Source: Agromyces sp. CF514 (lineage in GTDB: Bacteria > Actinomycetota > Actinomycetes > Actinomycetales > Microbacteriaceae). Taken from it: a DNA stretch of 64,000 bases. A model generated the notes under the pieces. That model was not told the DNA's origin and ran no database searches. It saw only the letters and a list, made by a program, of their open reading frames with translations. Shown piece by piece: positions 43,552-52,393 of the stretch. Positions within the stretch are counted from its first letter, which is position 1. Each line of letters opens with the position of its first letter. The translations under genes were made by a program, and so were the position numbers. The stretch lies in contig NZ_FOZD01000001.1 in NCBI RefSeq assembly GCF_900113185.1, positions 930,001 to 994,000 of the forward strand, written 5' to 3'.

Positions 43552-44495
43552 CCGAGTACCGCGCCCGTTTCGACGCCGACATCGCGTTCGTGAACGGGGG
43601 AGGGCTGCACGCCGAAGCGTTCCGCCTCGACCTGCCCGCCGCCGACCTGACCGAGGCCGAGATCGGCGAGCTGCTCGTGCGCCACCTCGGGCTGACGCTC
43701 GTGGGCAGCGTGCGCCTGACGAACCTCGAGGTCGTCGCGGAGGCGCACCGAGGTTCCCGGGGAGTGGTGCCCGAGCCGGCGCTCGCGGGCCGCACCGACG
43801 CTGCGCACGCACCTGCCCGTGGCGGGCTCGTCGACCTCAGCCACCCCATCCGCGCCGGGCTCGTGACCTACCCCGGGCTGCCCGCCCCGGTGATCACGCC
43901 GCACCTCACGCGCGAGGCGTCGCGCGGGGTGTACGCACCCGGCACCGAGTTCGCGATGGACCTCATCACGCTGATCGGCAACACCGGCACCTACCTCGAC
44001 AGCCCCTTCCACCGCTACGCGGACGGGGGCGACTTGGCGAGCCTCTCGCTCGAGACCCTGGTCGGGCTGCCCGCCGAGGTGTTCCGGCTCACGGATGCGG
44101 CGAGCCGCGGCATCCCTGCCGAGGTCTTCTTCGACCGTGAGCTCGCCGGCACGGCCGTGCTGCTGCACACCGGGTTCGACCGGCACTTCGGCACGCCCGA
44201 GTACGGCCACGGGTCGCCGTTCCTCACCGAAGCGGGCGCGCGGCATCTCGTCGACGCGGGGGTGGCGCTCGTCGGCATCGACGCCCTGAACATCGACGAC
44301 ACCGAGTCGGGCGGCACACGGCCGGCCCACTCGCTGCTGCTCGAAGCGGGCATCCACGTCGTGGAGCACCTCACCGGGCTCGAGCGGGTGCCGGTGCGCG
44401 GTGCGCGCTTCACGGCCGTGCCGCCGCGGGTCGAGGGATTCGGCACGTTCCCGGTACGGGCGTTCGCCGAGGTCCCGGCCGCGGCGGGGGAGTAG
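43548..44495 (+). CDS. cyclase family protein with extra N-terminal domain
   Basis: A 315-residue protein. Residues about 95-310 are a metal-dependent cyclase of the kynurenine-formamidase fold: LVDLSHPIRAGLVTYPGLPA, then NTGTYLDSPFHRYADG in place of the usual H-T-G-T-H-x-D-x-P-x-H, and VGIDALNIDD. Residues 1-70 (ARFDADIAFVNGGGLHAEAF, HLGLTLVGSVRLTNLEVVAE) form a small separate domain. Translational overlap with the amino acid permease suggests hydrolysis of an imported amide or formyl compound. The substrate is unknown. Confidence 0.85.
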   Translation: MTEYRARFDADIAFVNGGGLHAEAFRLDLPAADLTEAEIGELLVRHLGLTLVGSVRLTNLEVVAEAHRGSRGVVPEPALAGRTDAAHAPARGGLVDLSHPIRAGLVTYPGLPAPVITPHLTREASRGVYAPGTEFAMDLITLIGNTGTYLDSPFHRYADGGDLASLSLETLVGLPAEVFRLTDAASRGIPAEVFFDRELAGTAVLLHTGFDRHFGTPEYGHGSPFLTEAGARHLVDAGVALVGIDALNIDDTESGGTRPAHSLLLEAGIHVVEHLTGLERVPVRGARFTAVPPRVEGFGTFPVRAFAEVPAAAGE

Positions 44496-44510
44496 CCGGC
44501 GGGCGAGGGG

Positions 44511-44569
44511 TCGCCGGTCGACGAGGCGCCGGTCGAGGAGTCACGGTCGAGGAGGCGCCGGTCGAGAAA
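44511..44569. repeat. four imperfect 15-bp tandem repeats
   Basis: Units at 44511, 44526, 44541 and 44555 follow GCGCCGGTCGAGGAG with a few changes (the third is 14 bp). They lie just after the cyclase stop and share the CCGGTCGAG core with the repeat at 23441. Confidence 0.8.
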
Positions 44570-44637
44570 GCCGCCCGATCGGGCCGCGTTCGCTGTGGTG
44601 TCGTGCATCTGCCGCCCGAGTGGGTGAGGATGGGGGG

Positions 44638-45468
44638 ATGAGTCTTCCCTCGTACGCCCTGCTCGACGGAAACACGATTCCCGCGATCGGCCTGGGCACC
44701 TACGGGCTCAACGAGCAGATCGGCATCGAAGCGATCGCGGCCGCGATCTCCGACGGCTACCGCCTGCTCGACACCGCCTACAACTACGGCAACGAAGACG
44801 TCGTGGGCGAGGCGATCCGCCGATCGGGCGTCGACCGCAGCGACCTGTTCGTCGCCACCAAGCTGCCCGGGCGCCACCACGGGTTCGACGAGACGCTCGC
44901 GAGCTTCGAGGAGTCGCGCGCCAGCCTCGACCTCGACTGGCTCGACCTCTACCTGATCCATTGGCCGAACCCGAGCGTCGACAAGTACGTCGACAGCTGG
45001 AAGGCCATGATCCGACTTCGCGAGAAGGGGCTCGTGCGCTCGATCGGCGTCTCGAACTTCACCGCGCCCATGCTCGAGCGGCTCGAGCACGAGACCGGGG
45101 TCGTGCCGGTGGTCAACCAGGTCGAGCTGCACCCGTACTTCTCGCAGCACGACCTGCGCGGGTATCACGCTGAGCACGGCATCCGCACCGAGAGCTGGAG
45201 CCCGCTCGGGCGCAAGAGCGACCTGCTGAACGAGCCCGTGCTCGCCGAGATCGCCGCACGACTCGGCCGGTCGGTGCCGCAGGTCGTGCTGCGCTGGCAT
45301 GTGCAGCTCGGGTCGGTGCCGATCCCGAAGTCCTCGCAGGCCGAGCGACGCCGGGCCAACCTCGACGTGTTCTCGTTCGAGCTCGGCGACGACGACATGG
45401 CCGCGATCGCGGGTCTCGAGCGCGGGCGCATCTGGGGCGCAGACCCCGACACGCACGAAGAACTCTGA
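44638..45468 (+). CDS. aldo/keto reductase
   Basis: A 276-residue NADPH-dependent reductase with a TIM-barrel fold. IPAIGLGTYGLNE and YRLLDTAYNYGNEDVVGEAI contain catalytic Asp and Tyr, VATKLPGRHH the Lys, and LDLYLIHWPNP the His. IPKSSQAERRRANLDVFSFE is the cofactor loop. It belongs to the 2,5-diketogluconate-reductase-like AKR group; the physiological carbonyl is unknown. GAGGAT ends six bases before the ATG at 44638, fitting a leaderless message. Confidence 0.92.
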   Translation: MSLPSYALLDGNTIPAIGLGTYGLNEQIGIEAIAAAISDGYRLLDTAYNYGNEDVVGEAIRRSGVDRSDLFVATKLPGRHHGFDETLASFEESRASLDLDWLDLYLIHWPNPSVDKYVDSWKAMIRLREKGLVRSIGVSNFTAPMLERLEHETGVVPVVNQVELHPYFSQHDLRGYHAEHGIRTESWSPLGRKSDLLNEPVLAEIAARLGRSVPQVVLRWHVQLGSVPIPKSSQAERRRANLDVFSFELGDDDMAAIAGLERGRIWGADPDTHEEL

Positions 45469-45543
45469 CCCGCGGCGCGGTGGCGGGCCCGATATCCGGG
45501 TGCGCGGCCGTCGACGTCGGCGGCACGACGTAGGCTCGATCGA

Positions 45544-47109
45544 GTGAGGCGATCAACGGGCGACGAGGCTGCGAACGACGAGATCGAGTCGAGCGAGGCC
45601 GAGTCCATTGAGGCCGAGTCCACTGAGTACTCGCTGGCTGCGGCAGCCGAGGCGTACGCGTCGGCTGAGGCATCCGCCCACGAATCGGCCGTGCACGAGG
45701 CGTCCGCCCACCAGGTGACGGATGCCGCGGCGCCCGTCGTTGCCACCAGCGACCGCCTGCCCGACGCGAAGGGGCCGCTCTCCGCGCCGTACACGTGGCT
45801 CTCGATCGGCATGTTCGCGACGATCTTCCTCGCGGCGTTCGAGGCGATGGCCGTGACGACGATCATGCCGCTCGTCGTGCGCGACCTCGACGGCGAGTCG
45901 ATGTTCGCGCTCGCGTTCGCCGTGCCGCTGGCCGCCGGCATCATCGGCATGGTGCTCGCCGGCAACTGGACCGACCGCTCGGGGCCGCTGCCGTCGCTCA
46001 TCACGGCGGCGGCGCTGTTCGTCGTCGGCCTCGTCATCGCGGGCACGGCCACCGACATGACGGTCTTCATCATCGGGCGCTTCGTGCACGGACTGAGCGG
46101 AGCCGCCGTGATCGTGCCGCTCTACGTGATCGTCGCCCGCGCCTACCCCGAGGCGTTGCGAGCCCGGGTCTTCGCCGGGTTCGCGGCCGCCTGGGTGATC
46201 CCGTCGATCGTCGGCCCGGCGCTCGCGGGACTCGTCGCCGAGACGTTCAGCTGGCACTGGGTGTTCCTGGGCGTCATCGTGATCGTGGTGCCGGCCGCGG
46301 CCATGATGGTGCCGCCGATCCTGCGGGTGCGCGACCTCGTGCAGGGCGACGCATCGGTGCCGTGGAGCATCGGGCGCGTCGGCTGGGCGACCCTCACGGC
46401 CGTCGCCGCGTTGGCGGTGTCGCTCTCGAAGGAGCTCGACGACCCATGGCGGTGGATCGCAGCCGGCGTCGGCATCGCGGTCGCCGCCTTCGCCGCGCGC
46501 CCGTTGCTGCCGCCCGGAACCCTGCGTGCCGCACGCGGCATGCCCGCAACGGTCGCGGTGAAGTTCGTGGTCGCGGGCGCCTTCTTCGGCAGCGAGGTGT
46601 ACCTGCCGTACCTCTTCATCGAGAACTACGGCATGTCTCCGAGCCTGGCGGGCGTCGTGCTCACCGGGGCGGGCCTCACGTGGGCCGCCGCGTCATGGCT
46701 GCAGGGCCGGCTCACGCACCGCGTCAGCGATACGCGTGCGGTCGAGATCGGCGCGTTCACCCTCGTGCTCGCCCTCGTCGTCGTGCTCGCGGTGGCGGCG
46801 TTCACGCTGCCGCCCGTGATCGCGTTCGTCGCATGGGCCCTCGCCGGGGCCTCGATGGGCTTCATGTACCCGCGGTTCTCGGTCTCGGTGCTCGCGCAGT
46901 CCAAGCGCGACGAGCAGGGCTTCAACAGCGCCGCGCTCACGATCTCGGAGTCGCTCGGCGCCTCGATCGCGCTCGCGGTGACCGCGCTCGTGTCGTCGGC
47001 GATCGGCGCGGGCGCCTTCACGGCCGACTTCGCGGTGACCGTCGCCGTGGCGATCGTCGGCGTCGTGATCGCGGGCCGCGTGAGGCCTCCGGGAGTGCCG
47101 CGCGGCTGA
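45544..47109 (+). CDS. MFS transporter with acidic N-terminal tail
   Basis: A 521-residue transporter with about 12-14 helices. The first 75 residues are an acidic, Glu/Ala/Ser-rich tail with repeated EAES-like units, probably cytoplasmic and disordered. AAFEAMAVTTIMPLVVRDLD opens the membrane part, and GNWTDRSGPLPSLI lies in loop 2-3. It resembles drug:proton antiporters. The GTG at 45544 has TAGGCT seven bases upstream and no ribosome-binding site. It is convergent with the LacI gene. Confidence 0.88.
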   Translation: MRRSTGDEAANDEIESSEAESIEAESTEYSLAAAAEAYASAEASAHESAVHEASAHQVTDAAAPVVATSDRLPDAKGPLSAPYTWLSIGMFATIFLAAFEAMAVTTIMPLVVRDLDGESMFALAFAVPLAAGIIGMVLAGNWTDRSGPLPSLITAAALFVVGLVIAGTATDMTVFIIGRFVHGLSGAAVIVPLYVIVARAYPEALRARVFAGFAAAWVIPSIVGPALAGLVAETFSWHWVFLGVIVIVVPAAAMMVPPILRVRDLVQGDASVPWSIGRVGWATLTAVAALAVSLSKELDDPWRWIAAGVGIAVAAFAARPLLPPGTLRAARGMPATVAVKFVVAGAFFGSEVYLPYLFIENYGMSPSLAGVVLTGAGLTWAAASWLQGRLTHRVSDTRAVEIGAFTLVLALVVVLAVAAFTLPPVIAFVAWALAGASMGFMYPRFSVSVLAQSKRDEQGFNSAALTISESLGASIALAVTALVSSAIGAGAFTADFAVTVAVAIVGVVIAGRVRPPGVPRG

Positions 47110-47173
47110 GCGGGATCCCGCCGGGCGCGGCCCCGCTGGCTTCCACAGCTCCGAGGCGCGAGCGGCCCTCTGC

Positions 47174-48235
47174 TCAGAAGGCGGGGCGACCCGTCGACGA
47201 CCGCACGATGAGTTCGGGCACGATGACCTCGCGGTGCTCGGGCGCCGAGGGATCGATGTTTCCGAGCAGCAGCGCCACGCAGCGACGGCCGAGCTCGGCG
47301 AAGTCCTGTCGAACCGTCGTGAGCGGCGGCCAGAAGTGCGCAGCCTCGGGGATGTCGTCGAAGCCGACGATCGACACGTCGCGCGGGATCTCGAGTCCCG
47401 CGTCGCGGATCGCGTGCATCAGGCCGAGCGCCATCTGGTCGTTCGACGAGAAGATCGCCGTGAAGTCGCGCACGGTGAGCAGCTCGCGTCCGGCGTGATA
47501 GCCGAAGTCCGCGGTCCAGTCCCCGAGGATGGGGGCCGTCGTGGGCACGTCGCTCGCGCTCATCTCCTCGAGGAACCCGCGCATGCGCGCCTCGGCCTCG
47601 ATCCAGTCCTGCGGACCGGTGAGGTGGTAGATGTTCCGGTGCCCGAGCTCGATGAGGTGGCGGGTCGCCAGTCGCGCCCCGGCGATCTGGTCGACCGAGA
47701 GCGTGTGGTCGGAGTCCTGCCCGGTCGACTGCAGGCTCACATGCGGCACGTCGATCGAGCGTTGGGCGAGGGTGTCGAACACGCGTGCCTGCGGGGCGAT
47801 GACCACGAGGCCCTCGATGCCCTGGGCGAGCAGGTGGGCGAGCCCGTCGGCGATGGATCGCTCGTCGGAGGAGTCGATGTTCGCCGTGCTGACCCAGTAG
47901 CCGGCTTCGCGTGCGGCGGCTTCGATGGCCGTGATGCTCGACGCGGGTCCGTACTGGGTGCTCTGCGACGAGAGGATGCCGATGGTGTGCGAGCGACTCG
48001 TGACGAGCGCGCGGGCGGCACGGTTCGGCTGGTACTGCACCTGCTCCATGACGTCGAGCACGCGCTGCTTCGTCTCGGGGCGGATGCTCGGGTGGTGGTT
48101 GAGCACGCGTGAGACGGTCTGATGCGACACTCCGGCCAGTCGCGCGACGTCTCGGATGCTGGGCGCGCGGCCCTTCGGCGTCTCGTCTGCCACGGTCACA
48201 TCCTCGTTCGTGTTCACGGGCATGCGCACGGTCAC
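47174..48235 (-). CDS. LacI-family regulator of sugar uptake/AraD locus
   Basis: A 353-residue LacI protein. The helix-turn-helix is IRDVARLAGVSHQTVSRVLN with hinge MEQVQYQPNRAARAL. The effector domain has IGILSSQSTQYGPASSITAI, IFSSNDQMALGLMHAIRDAG and IVGFDDIPEAAHFWPPLTTV. The start may be GTG 48235 or ATG 48223; neither has a strong ribosome-binding site. GGTCACA motifs lie in its 5' region and in the divergent gap, so it probably controls itself and the araD/monosaccharide transporter genes. Confidence 0.92.
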   Translation of the reverse strand: MTVRMPVNTNEDVTVADETPKGRAPSIRDVARLAGVSHQTVSRVLNHHPSIRPETKQRVLDVMEQVQYQPNRAARALVTSRSHTIGILSSQSTQYGPASSITAIEAAAREAGYWVSTANIDSSDERSIADGLAHLLAQGIEGLVVIAPQARVFDTLAQRSIDVPHVSLQSTGQDSDHTLSVDQIAGARLATRHLIELGHRNIYHLTGPQDWIEAEARMRGFLEEMSASDVPTTAPILGDWTADFGYHAGRELLTVRDFTAIFSSNDQMALGLMHAIRDAGLEIPRDVSIVGFDDIPEAAHFWPPLTTVRQDFAELGRRCVALLLGNIDPSAPEHREVIVPELIVRSSTGRPAF

Positions 48236-48274
48236 ATGCCTGGTTGCCCCTCATTATGCACGTCAGGCCGGGAA

Positions 48275-48302
48275 TGTGACGGTCACACATGTGACGGTCA
48301 CA
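48275..48302. promoter_or_regulatory. paired LacI-type operators, regulator side
   Basis: TGTGAC-G-GTCACA occurs twice, at 48275-48287 and 48290-48302, 15 bp apart. Further GGTCACAT half-sites lie at 48195 and 48230 inside the start of the regulator gene. Confidence 0.7.
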
Positions 48303-48493
48303 TGAAATTCGGCGCCCCGGGCACCCGCGAACAGGCTCGGATGGAAGGGATCCGAACGGAAGCCGTTCAGGTCCGCCGGCGCCATCGCGCCCGTCATTGC
48401 TGGCGTTCAGCCAGATCACATGCGGTATTCGGGGTCGAATACGGCCGCGATCGCGTGCGCGGCGGTCGTTATCGATCCGTGACCGATGCCGAG

Positions 48494-48549
48494 TTGACAG
48501 TTCGAGCCAACGTAGGGCTAACATGAGTGTCGCCATGTGAACGGTCACA
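48494..48549 (+). promoter_or_regulatory. promoter and LacI operator upstream of araD
   Basis: TTGACA (48494-48499) and TAACAT (48519-48524) form a candidate promoter with a long 19-bp spacer. TGTGAACGGTCACA (48536-48549), an almost perfect LacI-type palindrome, lies just downstream of the expected start. The rest of this 437-bp gap holds leader sequence with no recognisable gene. Confidence 0.65.
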
Positions 48550-48672
48550 TCGATCGGGCACATGACGCCGATCCAGAGCCCCGGGGCTGAACCGCCCGCA
48601 CCATCGACGAAGGAGTCTGCACGTGAACCACGGCGACCACCACCACCTCGGAGCATTCCGGGCGGTTGCCGC

Positions 48673-49395
48673 ATGAGCTCCTACGGTCCCCAGCTCGAGG
48701 TCGCCATCGCCCGTGTGCGCACCGAGATCGCGAAGTTGCATGCGGAGTTGACGCGGTACGGCTTGGTGGTGTGGACGGGTGGCAACGTGTCGGGTCGGGT
48801 GCCGGGTGCGGAGTTGTTCGTGATCAAGCCGTCGGGGGTGTCGTACGACGATCTGGCTCCGGAGAACATGATCCTGTGCGATCTGGACGGCAACGTGATC
48901 GAGGGCACTCCGGGTGCTGAGCGCAGCCCGTCGTCGGATACGGCGGCGCATGCGTACGTGTACCGGAACATGCCCGAGGTCGGCGGTGTGGTGCACACGC
49001 ATTCGACCTACGCCGTGGCGTGGGCGGCACGCAACGAGCCGATCCCGTGCGTGATCACGGCGATGGCCGATGAGTTCGGTGGTCCGATCCCGGTGGGTCC
49101 GTTCGCGATCATCGGTGACGACTCGATCGGTCGGGGCATCGTGGAGACCCTGACCGGTCACCGCAGCCGGGCGGTGTTGATGGCCAATCATGGGCCGTTC
49201 ACGATCGGTGCGTCGGCGAAGGACGCGGTCAAGGCTGCAGTCATGGTCGAGGATGTCGCCCGTACGGTGCACCTGGCGCGTGAGGCGGGCCCGTTGGTCC
49301 CGATCCCGCAGGAAGCGATCGACCGGCTGTACGACCGGTACCAGAACGTCTACGGACAGGCCTCCGACGCGAGGCGGCCTGCCACGAGGGCCTGA
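48673..49395 (+). CDS. araD: L-ribulose-5-phosphate 4-epimerase (AraD type)
   Basis: A 240-residue class II aldolase/epimerase that interconverts L-ribulose-5-phosphate and D-xylulose-5-phosphate. VVWTGGNVSGRVPGAELFVI binds phosphate, GGVVHTHSTYAVAWAARNEP carries the zinc His pair, and LMANHGPFTIG a third His. araA and araB are not in the window. From codon 22 (48736) until near the end, codon use shifts to GGT, TTG, GAT and GCT, unlike the C-ending codons of neighbours and of its own first 21 codons. It precedes a monosaccharide ABC transporter. Related L-fuculose- or erythrulose-phosphate enzymes cannot be excluded. Confidence 0.85.
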   Translation: MSSYGPQLEVAIARVRTEIAKLHAELTRYGLVVWTGGNVSGRVPGAELFVIKPSGVSYDDLAPENMILCDLDGNVIEGTPGAERSPSSDTAAHAYVYRNMPEVGGVVHTHSTYAVAWAARNEPIPCVITAMADEFGGPIPVGPFAIIGDDSIGRGIVETLTGHRSRAVLMANHGPFTIGASAKDAVKAAVMVEDVARTVHLAREAGPLVPIPQEAIDRLYDRYQNVYGQASDARRPATRA

Positions 49396-49491
49396 ACGAC
49401 GAGGGCCTGACCGCGCGAAGGCGCACCACGCGACATCCGTACTCAACTCAACAACACAAGCTTGCGACATCCGCTCGACGGATGACGCGGG

Positions 49492-49520
49492 GGAGCGGCG
49501 TTCATGGACACCGCCGCTCC
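49492..49520 (+). terminator. leader hairpin before ChvE-like gene
   Basis: GGAGCGGCG pairs with 49512-49520 around an 11-base loop, 53 bases before the binding-protein start. It may separate araD expression from transporter expression. Confidence 0.4.
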
Positions 49521-49572
49521 GACTGTCACCAAGACGATGACGTCCATGAATGACACAGTGAAAGGAAACACC

Positions 49573-50703
49573 GTGAAGAACACGAAGAAGGTGCTTCTCG
49601 CTACGATGGCGGCCGCTTCCATGCTCGCACTCGCGGCGTGCTCGGGCGGCTCGGGCGACAGCGGCAGCGGCGACGGCGGCGGAGACGGCGGCCTGATCGG
49701 CGTCGCGATGCCCACCAAGAGCTCGGAGCGTTGGATCCAGGACGGCGACGCCGTCAAGGAGCAGCTCGAGGAGCAGGGCTTCACCGTCGACCTGCAGTAC
49801 GCAGAGGACGACATCCCCACGCAGGTCTCCCAGATCGAGAACATGATCACCAAGGGCGCAGAGGCCCTGATCATCGCGTCGATCGACGGCACCACGCTCT
49901 CGCAGGTGCTCCAGGACGCGGCCGACGCCGACATCCCGGTCATCGCCTACGACCGCCTCATCCGCGACTCCGAGAACGTCGACTACTACGCGTCGTTCGA
50001 CAACTACGTCGTCGGCGTGCAGCAGGCCACCTCGCTGCTCAACGGCCTCGGCCTGACCGACCTCGAGGGCGCGCCGGCTTCGGACGCACCCAAGGGTCCG
50101 TTCAACATCGAGCTGTTCGCCGGTTCGCCCGACGACAACAACGCCACGTTCTTCTGGAACGGCGCGATCGACACCCTCCAGCCGCTGATCGACGACGGAA
50201 CCCTCGTCGTCAAGTCGGGCCAGACCGACTTCGAGCAGGCCGCAACCCTCCGCTGGGACGGCGAGGTCGCTCAGGAGCGCATGGAGAACATCCTCACCTC
50301 GACGTACTCCGACGGCTCGACGGTCAACGCGGTGCTCTCGCCCTACGACGGCCTGTCGCGCGGCATCATCTCGGCCCTGACGGACGCCGGCTACACGGTG
50401 GGCGAAGGCTGGCCGATCATCTCGGGCCAGGACGCGGAGCTCGACTCGGTCAAGGCCATCAACTCGGGTGAGCAGTACGCCACCATCTTCAAGGACACCC
50501 GCAACCTGGCCAAGGTCGCCGTCGACATGGCGTCGGCGATCCTGAACGGCGAGGAGCCCGAGGTCAACAACACCGAGGACTACGACAACGGCGTGAAGGT
50601 CGTTCCCTCGTACCTCCTCGAGTCGCAGATCGTCGTCAAGGACAACATCACCGAGGTCCTGGTCGACAGCGGCTACTGGACCGAAGAAGAGATCAACGGC
50701 TGA
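49573..50703 (+). CDS. chvE: monosaccharide ABC transporter substrate-binding lipoprotein (ChvE type)
   Basis: A 376-residue lipoprotein. The signal peptide [21 protein letters not shown] ends at a lipobox with C23. A Gly/Ser/Asp linker follows, then a periplasmic-binding-protein-type-1 fold: [60 protein letters not shown]. These match ChvE/MmsE binders of arabinose, galactose and related sugars. The GTG at 49573 has AAAGGAAA five bases upstream. It leads the ATPase and permease genes. Confidence 0.92.
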   Translation: MKNTKKVLLATMAAASMLALAACSGGSGDSGSGDGGGDGGLIGVAMPTKSSERWIQDGDAVKEQLEEQGFTVDLQYAEDDIPTQVSQIENMITKGAEALIIASIDGTTLSQVLQDAADADIPVIAYDRLIRDSENVDYYASFDNYVVGVQQATSLLNGLGLTDLEGAPASDAPKGPFNIELFAGSPDDNNATFFWNGAIDTLQPLIDDGTLVVKSGQTDFEQAATLRWDGEVAQERMENILTSTYSDGSTVNAVLSPYDGLSRGIISALTDAGYTVGEGWPIISGQDAELDSVKAINSGEQYATIFKDTRNLAKVAVDMASAILNGEEPEVNNTEDYDNGVKVVPSYLLESQIVVKDNITEVLVDSGYWTEEEING

Positions 50704-50831
50704 TCGACCCGACCGGGTCGACCCGCTGATGGGATGACGCGGCCGGTGCCTGGGGCGGGGAGTATCCTCGCCTCAGGTCCGGCCGCGGCATCCGCGTCCG
50801 ACAGGGCACCGGCGATGAAGCAGGAGCAGAT

Positions 50832-52361
50832 ATGACCACCAACATTCTCGAGATGCGCGGCATCACGAAGACCTTCCCCGGCGTGAAGGCACTGTCCAAC
50901 GTGACCATCGAGGTCGAGCGCGGCGAAGTCCACGCCATCTGCGGTGAGAACGGCGCGGGCAAGTCCACGCTGATGAAGGTGCTCTCGGGCGTCTACCCCC
51001 ACGGCACCTACGACGGCGACATCGTCTTCGAGAACGAGACGGTCGAGTTCAAGGACCTGACGGACAGCGAAGCCAAGGGCATCGTCATCATCCACCAGGA
51101 ACTCGCGCTCAGCCCGTACCTGTCGATCGCCGAGAACATCTTCCTCAACAACGAGTTGAAGGGCCGCGGCGGCCTCATCGACTGGAACAAGACGAACTTC
51201 GAGGCGCAGAAGCTCCTCGCCCGCGTGGGCCTGCGCGAGAACCCGACGACGAAGATCATGGACATCGGCGTCGGCAAGCAGCAGCTCGTCGAGATCGCGA
51301 AGGCGCTCTCGAAAGAGGTGAAGCTGCTCATCCTCGACGAGCCGACCGCCGCACTGAACGACGAGGACTCCGATCACCTGCTCGACCTGATCCTGCACCT
51401 CAAGGGGCAGGGCATCACGTCGATCATCATCAGCCACAAGCTGAACGAGATCAAGAAGGTCGCCGACTCCGTCACGGTCATCCGCGACGGCAAGACGATC
51501 GAGACGATCGCCAAGCAGGAGGTGACCGAGGACCGCATCATCAAGGACATGGTCGGTCGCGACCTCGAGCACCGGTACCCCGACCACACCCCCAACCTCG
51601 GCGACGAACTGCTCCGCGTCGAGGACTGGACCGCCCACCACCCGCAGGACTCCTCGCGCGTCGTGGTCGACAACGTCAACCTCAACGTGCGCGCCGGCGA
51701 GATCGTCGGCATCGCGGGGCTCATGGGCGCCGGGCGCACCGAGTTCGCGATGAGCCTGTTCGGGCAGAGCTACGGCTCGCGCATCTCGGGCAAGGTGTTC
51801 CTCCGCGGCAAGGAGATCAAGACCCGCACGGTGTCAGAGGCCATCGCCCACGGCATCGCGTACGCGACCGAGGACCGCAAGACCTTCGGCCTCAACCTCA
51901 TCGAGGACATCAAGCGCAACATCTCGATGGCGTCGCTGAAGAAGCTCGAGAAGTTCGGCCTCGTGCACGACAACGAGGAATACAAGGTCGCCACCGAGTT
52001 CAAGCAGTCGATGAACATCAAGGCGCCGAACGTGCTGGTGAAGACCGGCAAGCTCTCGGGCGGCAACCAGCAGAAGGTCGTGCTGTCGAAGTGGATCTAC
52101 GCCGACCCCGACGTGCTCATCCTCGATGAGCCCACGCGAGGCATCGACGTCGGCGCCAAGTACGAGATCTACACGATCATCAACCGGCTCGCCGCACAGG
52201 GCAAGGGCATCATCGTCATCTCGTCCGAGCTACCCGAACTGCTCGGCATCTGCGACCGCGTGTACGCCCTCTCCGAGGGCCGCATCACCGGCGAACTCCC
52301 CATCGCCGAGGCCACGCCCGAGTCGATGCTCAAGCTCATGACCATGGAAAAGCCGCGCTGA
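50832..52361 (+). CDS. mmsA: monosaccharide ABC transporter ATP-binding protein (GguA/MmsA)
   Basis: A 509-residue tandem ATPase of the ribose/xylose-import class. The first half has Walker [11 protein letters not shown]-loop [19 protein letters not shown], Walker [13 protein letters not shown]. The second half has a degenerate P-loop ([10 protein letters not shown]), signature [16 protein letters not shown] and Walker [20 protein letters not shown]. The pattern is typical of GguA. AGGAG lies before the ATG. A short self-complementary stretch follows the chvE stop. Confidence 0.94.
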   Translation: MTTNILEMRGITKTFPGVKALSNVTIEVERGEVHAICGENGAGKSTLMKVLSGVYPHGTYDGDIVFENETVEFKDLTDSEAKGIVIIHQELALSPYLSIAENIFLNNELKGRGGLIDWNKTNFEAQKLLARVGLRENPTTKIMDIGVGKQQLVEIAKALSKEVKLLILDEPTAALNDEDSDHLLDLILHLKGQGITSIIISHKLNEIKKVADSVTVIRDGKTIETIAKQEVTEDRIIKDMVGRDLEHRYPDHTPNLGDELLRVEDWTAHHPQDSSRVVVDNVNLNVRAGEIVGIAGLMGAGRTEFAMSLFGQSYGSRISGKVFLRGKEIKTRTVSEAIAHGIAYATEDRKTFGLNLIEDIKRNISMASLKKLEKFGLVHDNEEYKVATEFKQSMNIKAPNVLVKTGKLSGGNQQKVVLSKWIYADPDVLILDEPTRGIDVGAKYEIYTIINRLAAQGKGIIVISSELPELLGICDRVYALSEGRITGELPIAEATPESMLKLMTMEKPR

Positions 52362-52393
52362 CGCCCCGGCGCGCGCGAATCACAGGAGACCCC

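Noticed and set aside
44511-44569. Short repeats as a CRISPR array
   Set aside because: Units are 15 bp, contiguous without spacers, and no cas genes are present.
48673-49395. araD region as an insertion sequence or phage fragment
   Set aside because: No transposase, integrase, terminal inverted repeats or target duplications; only codon usage is unusual.
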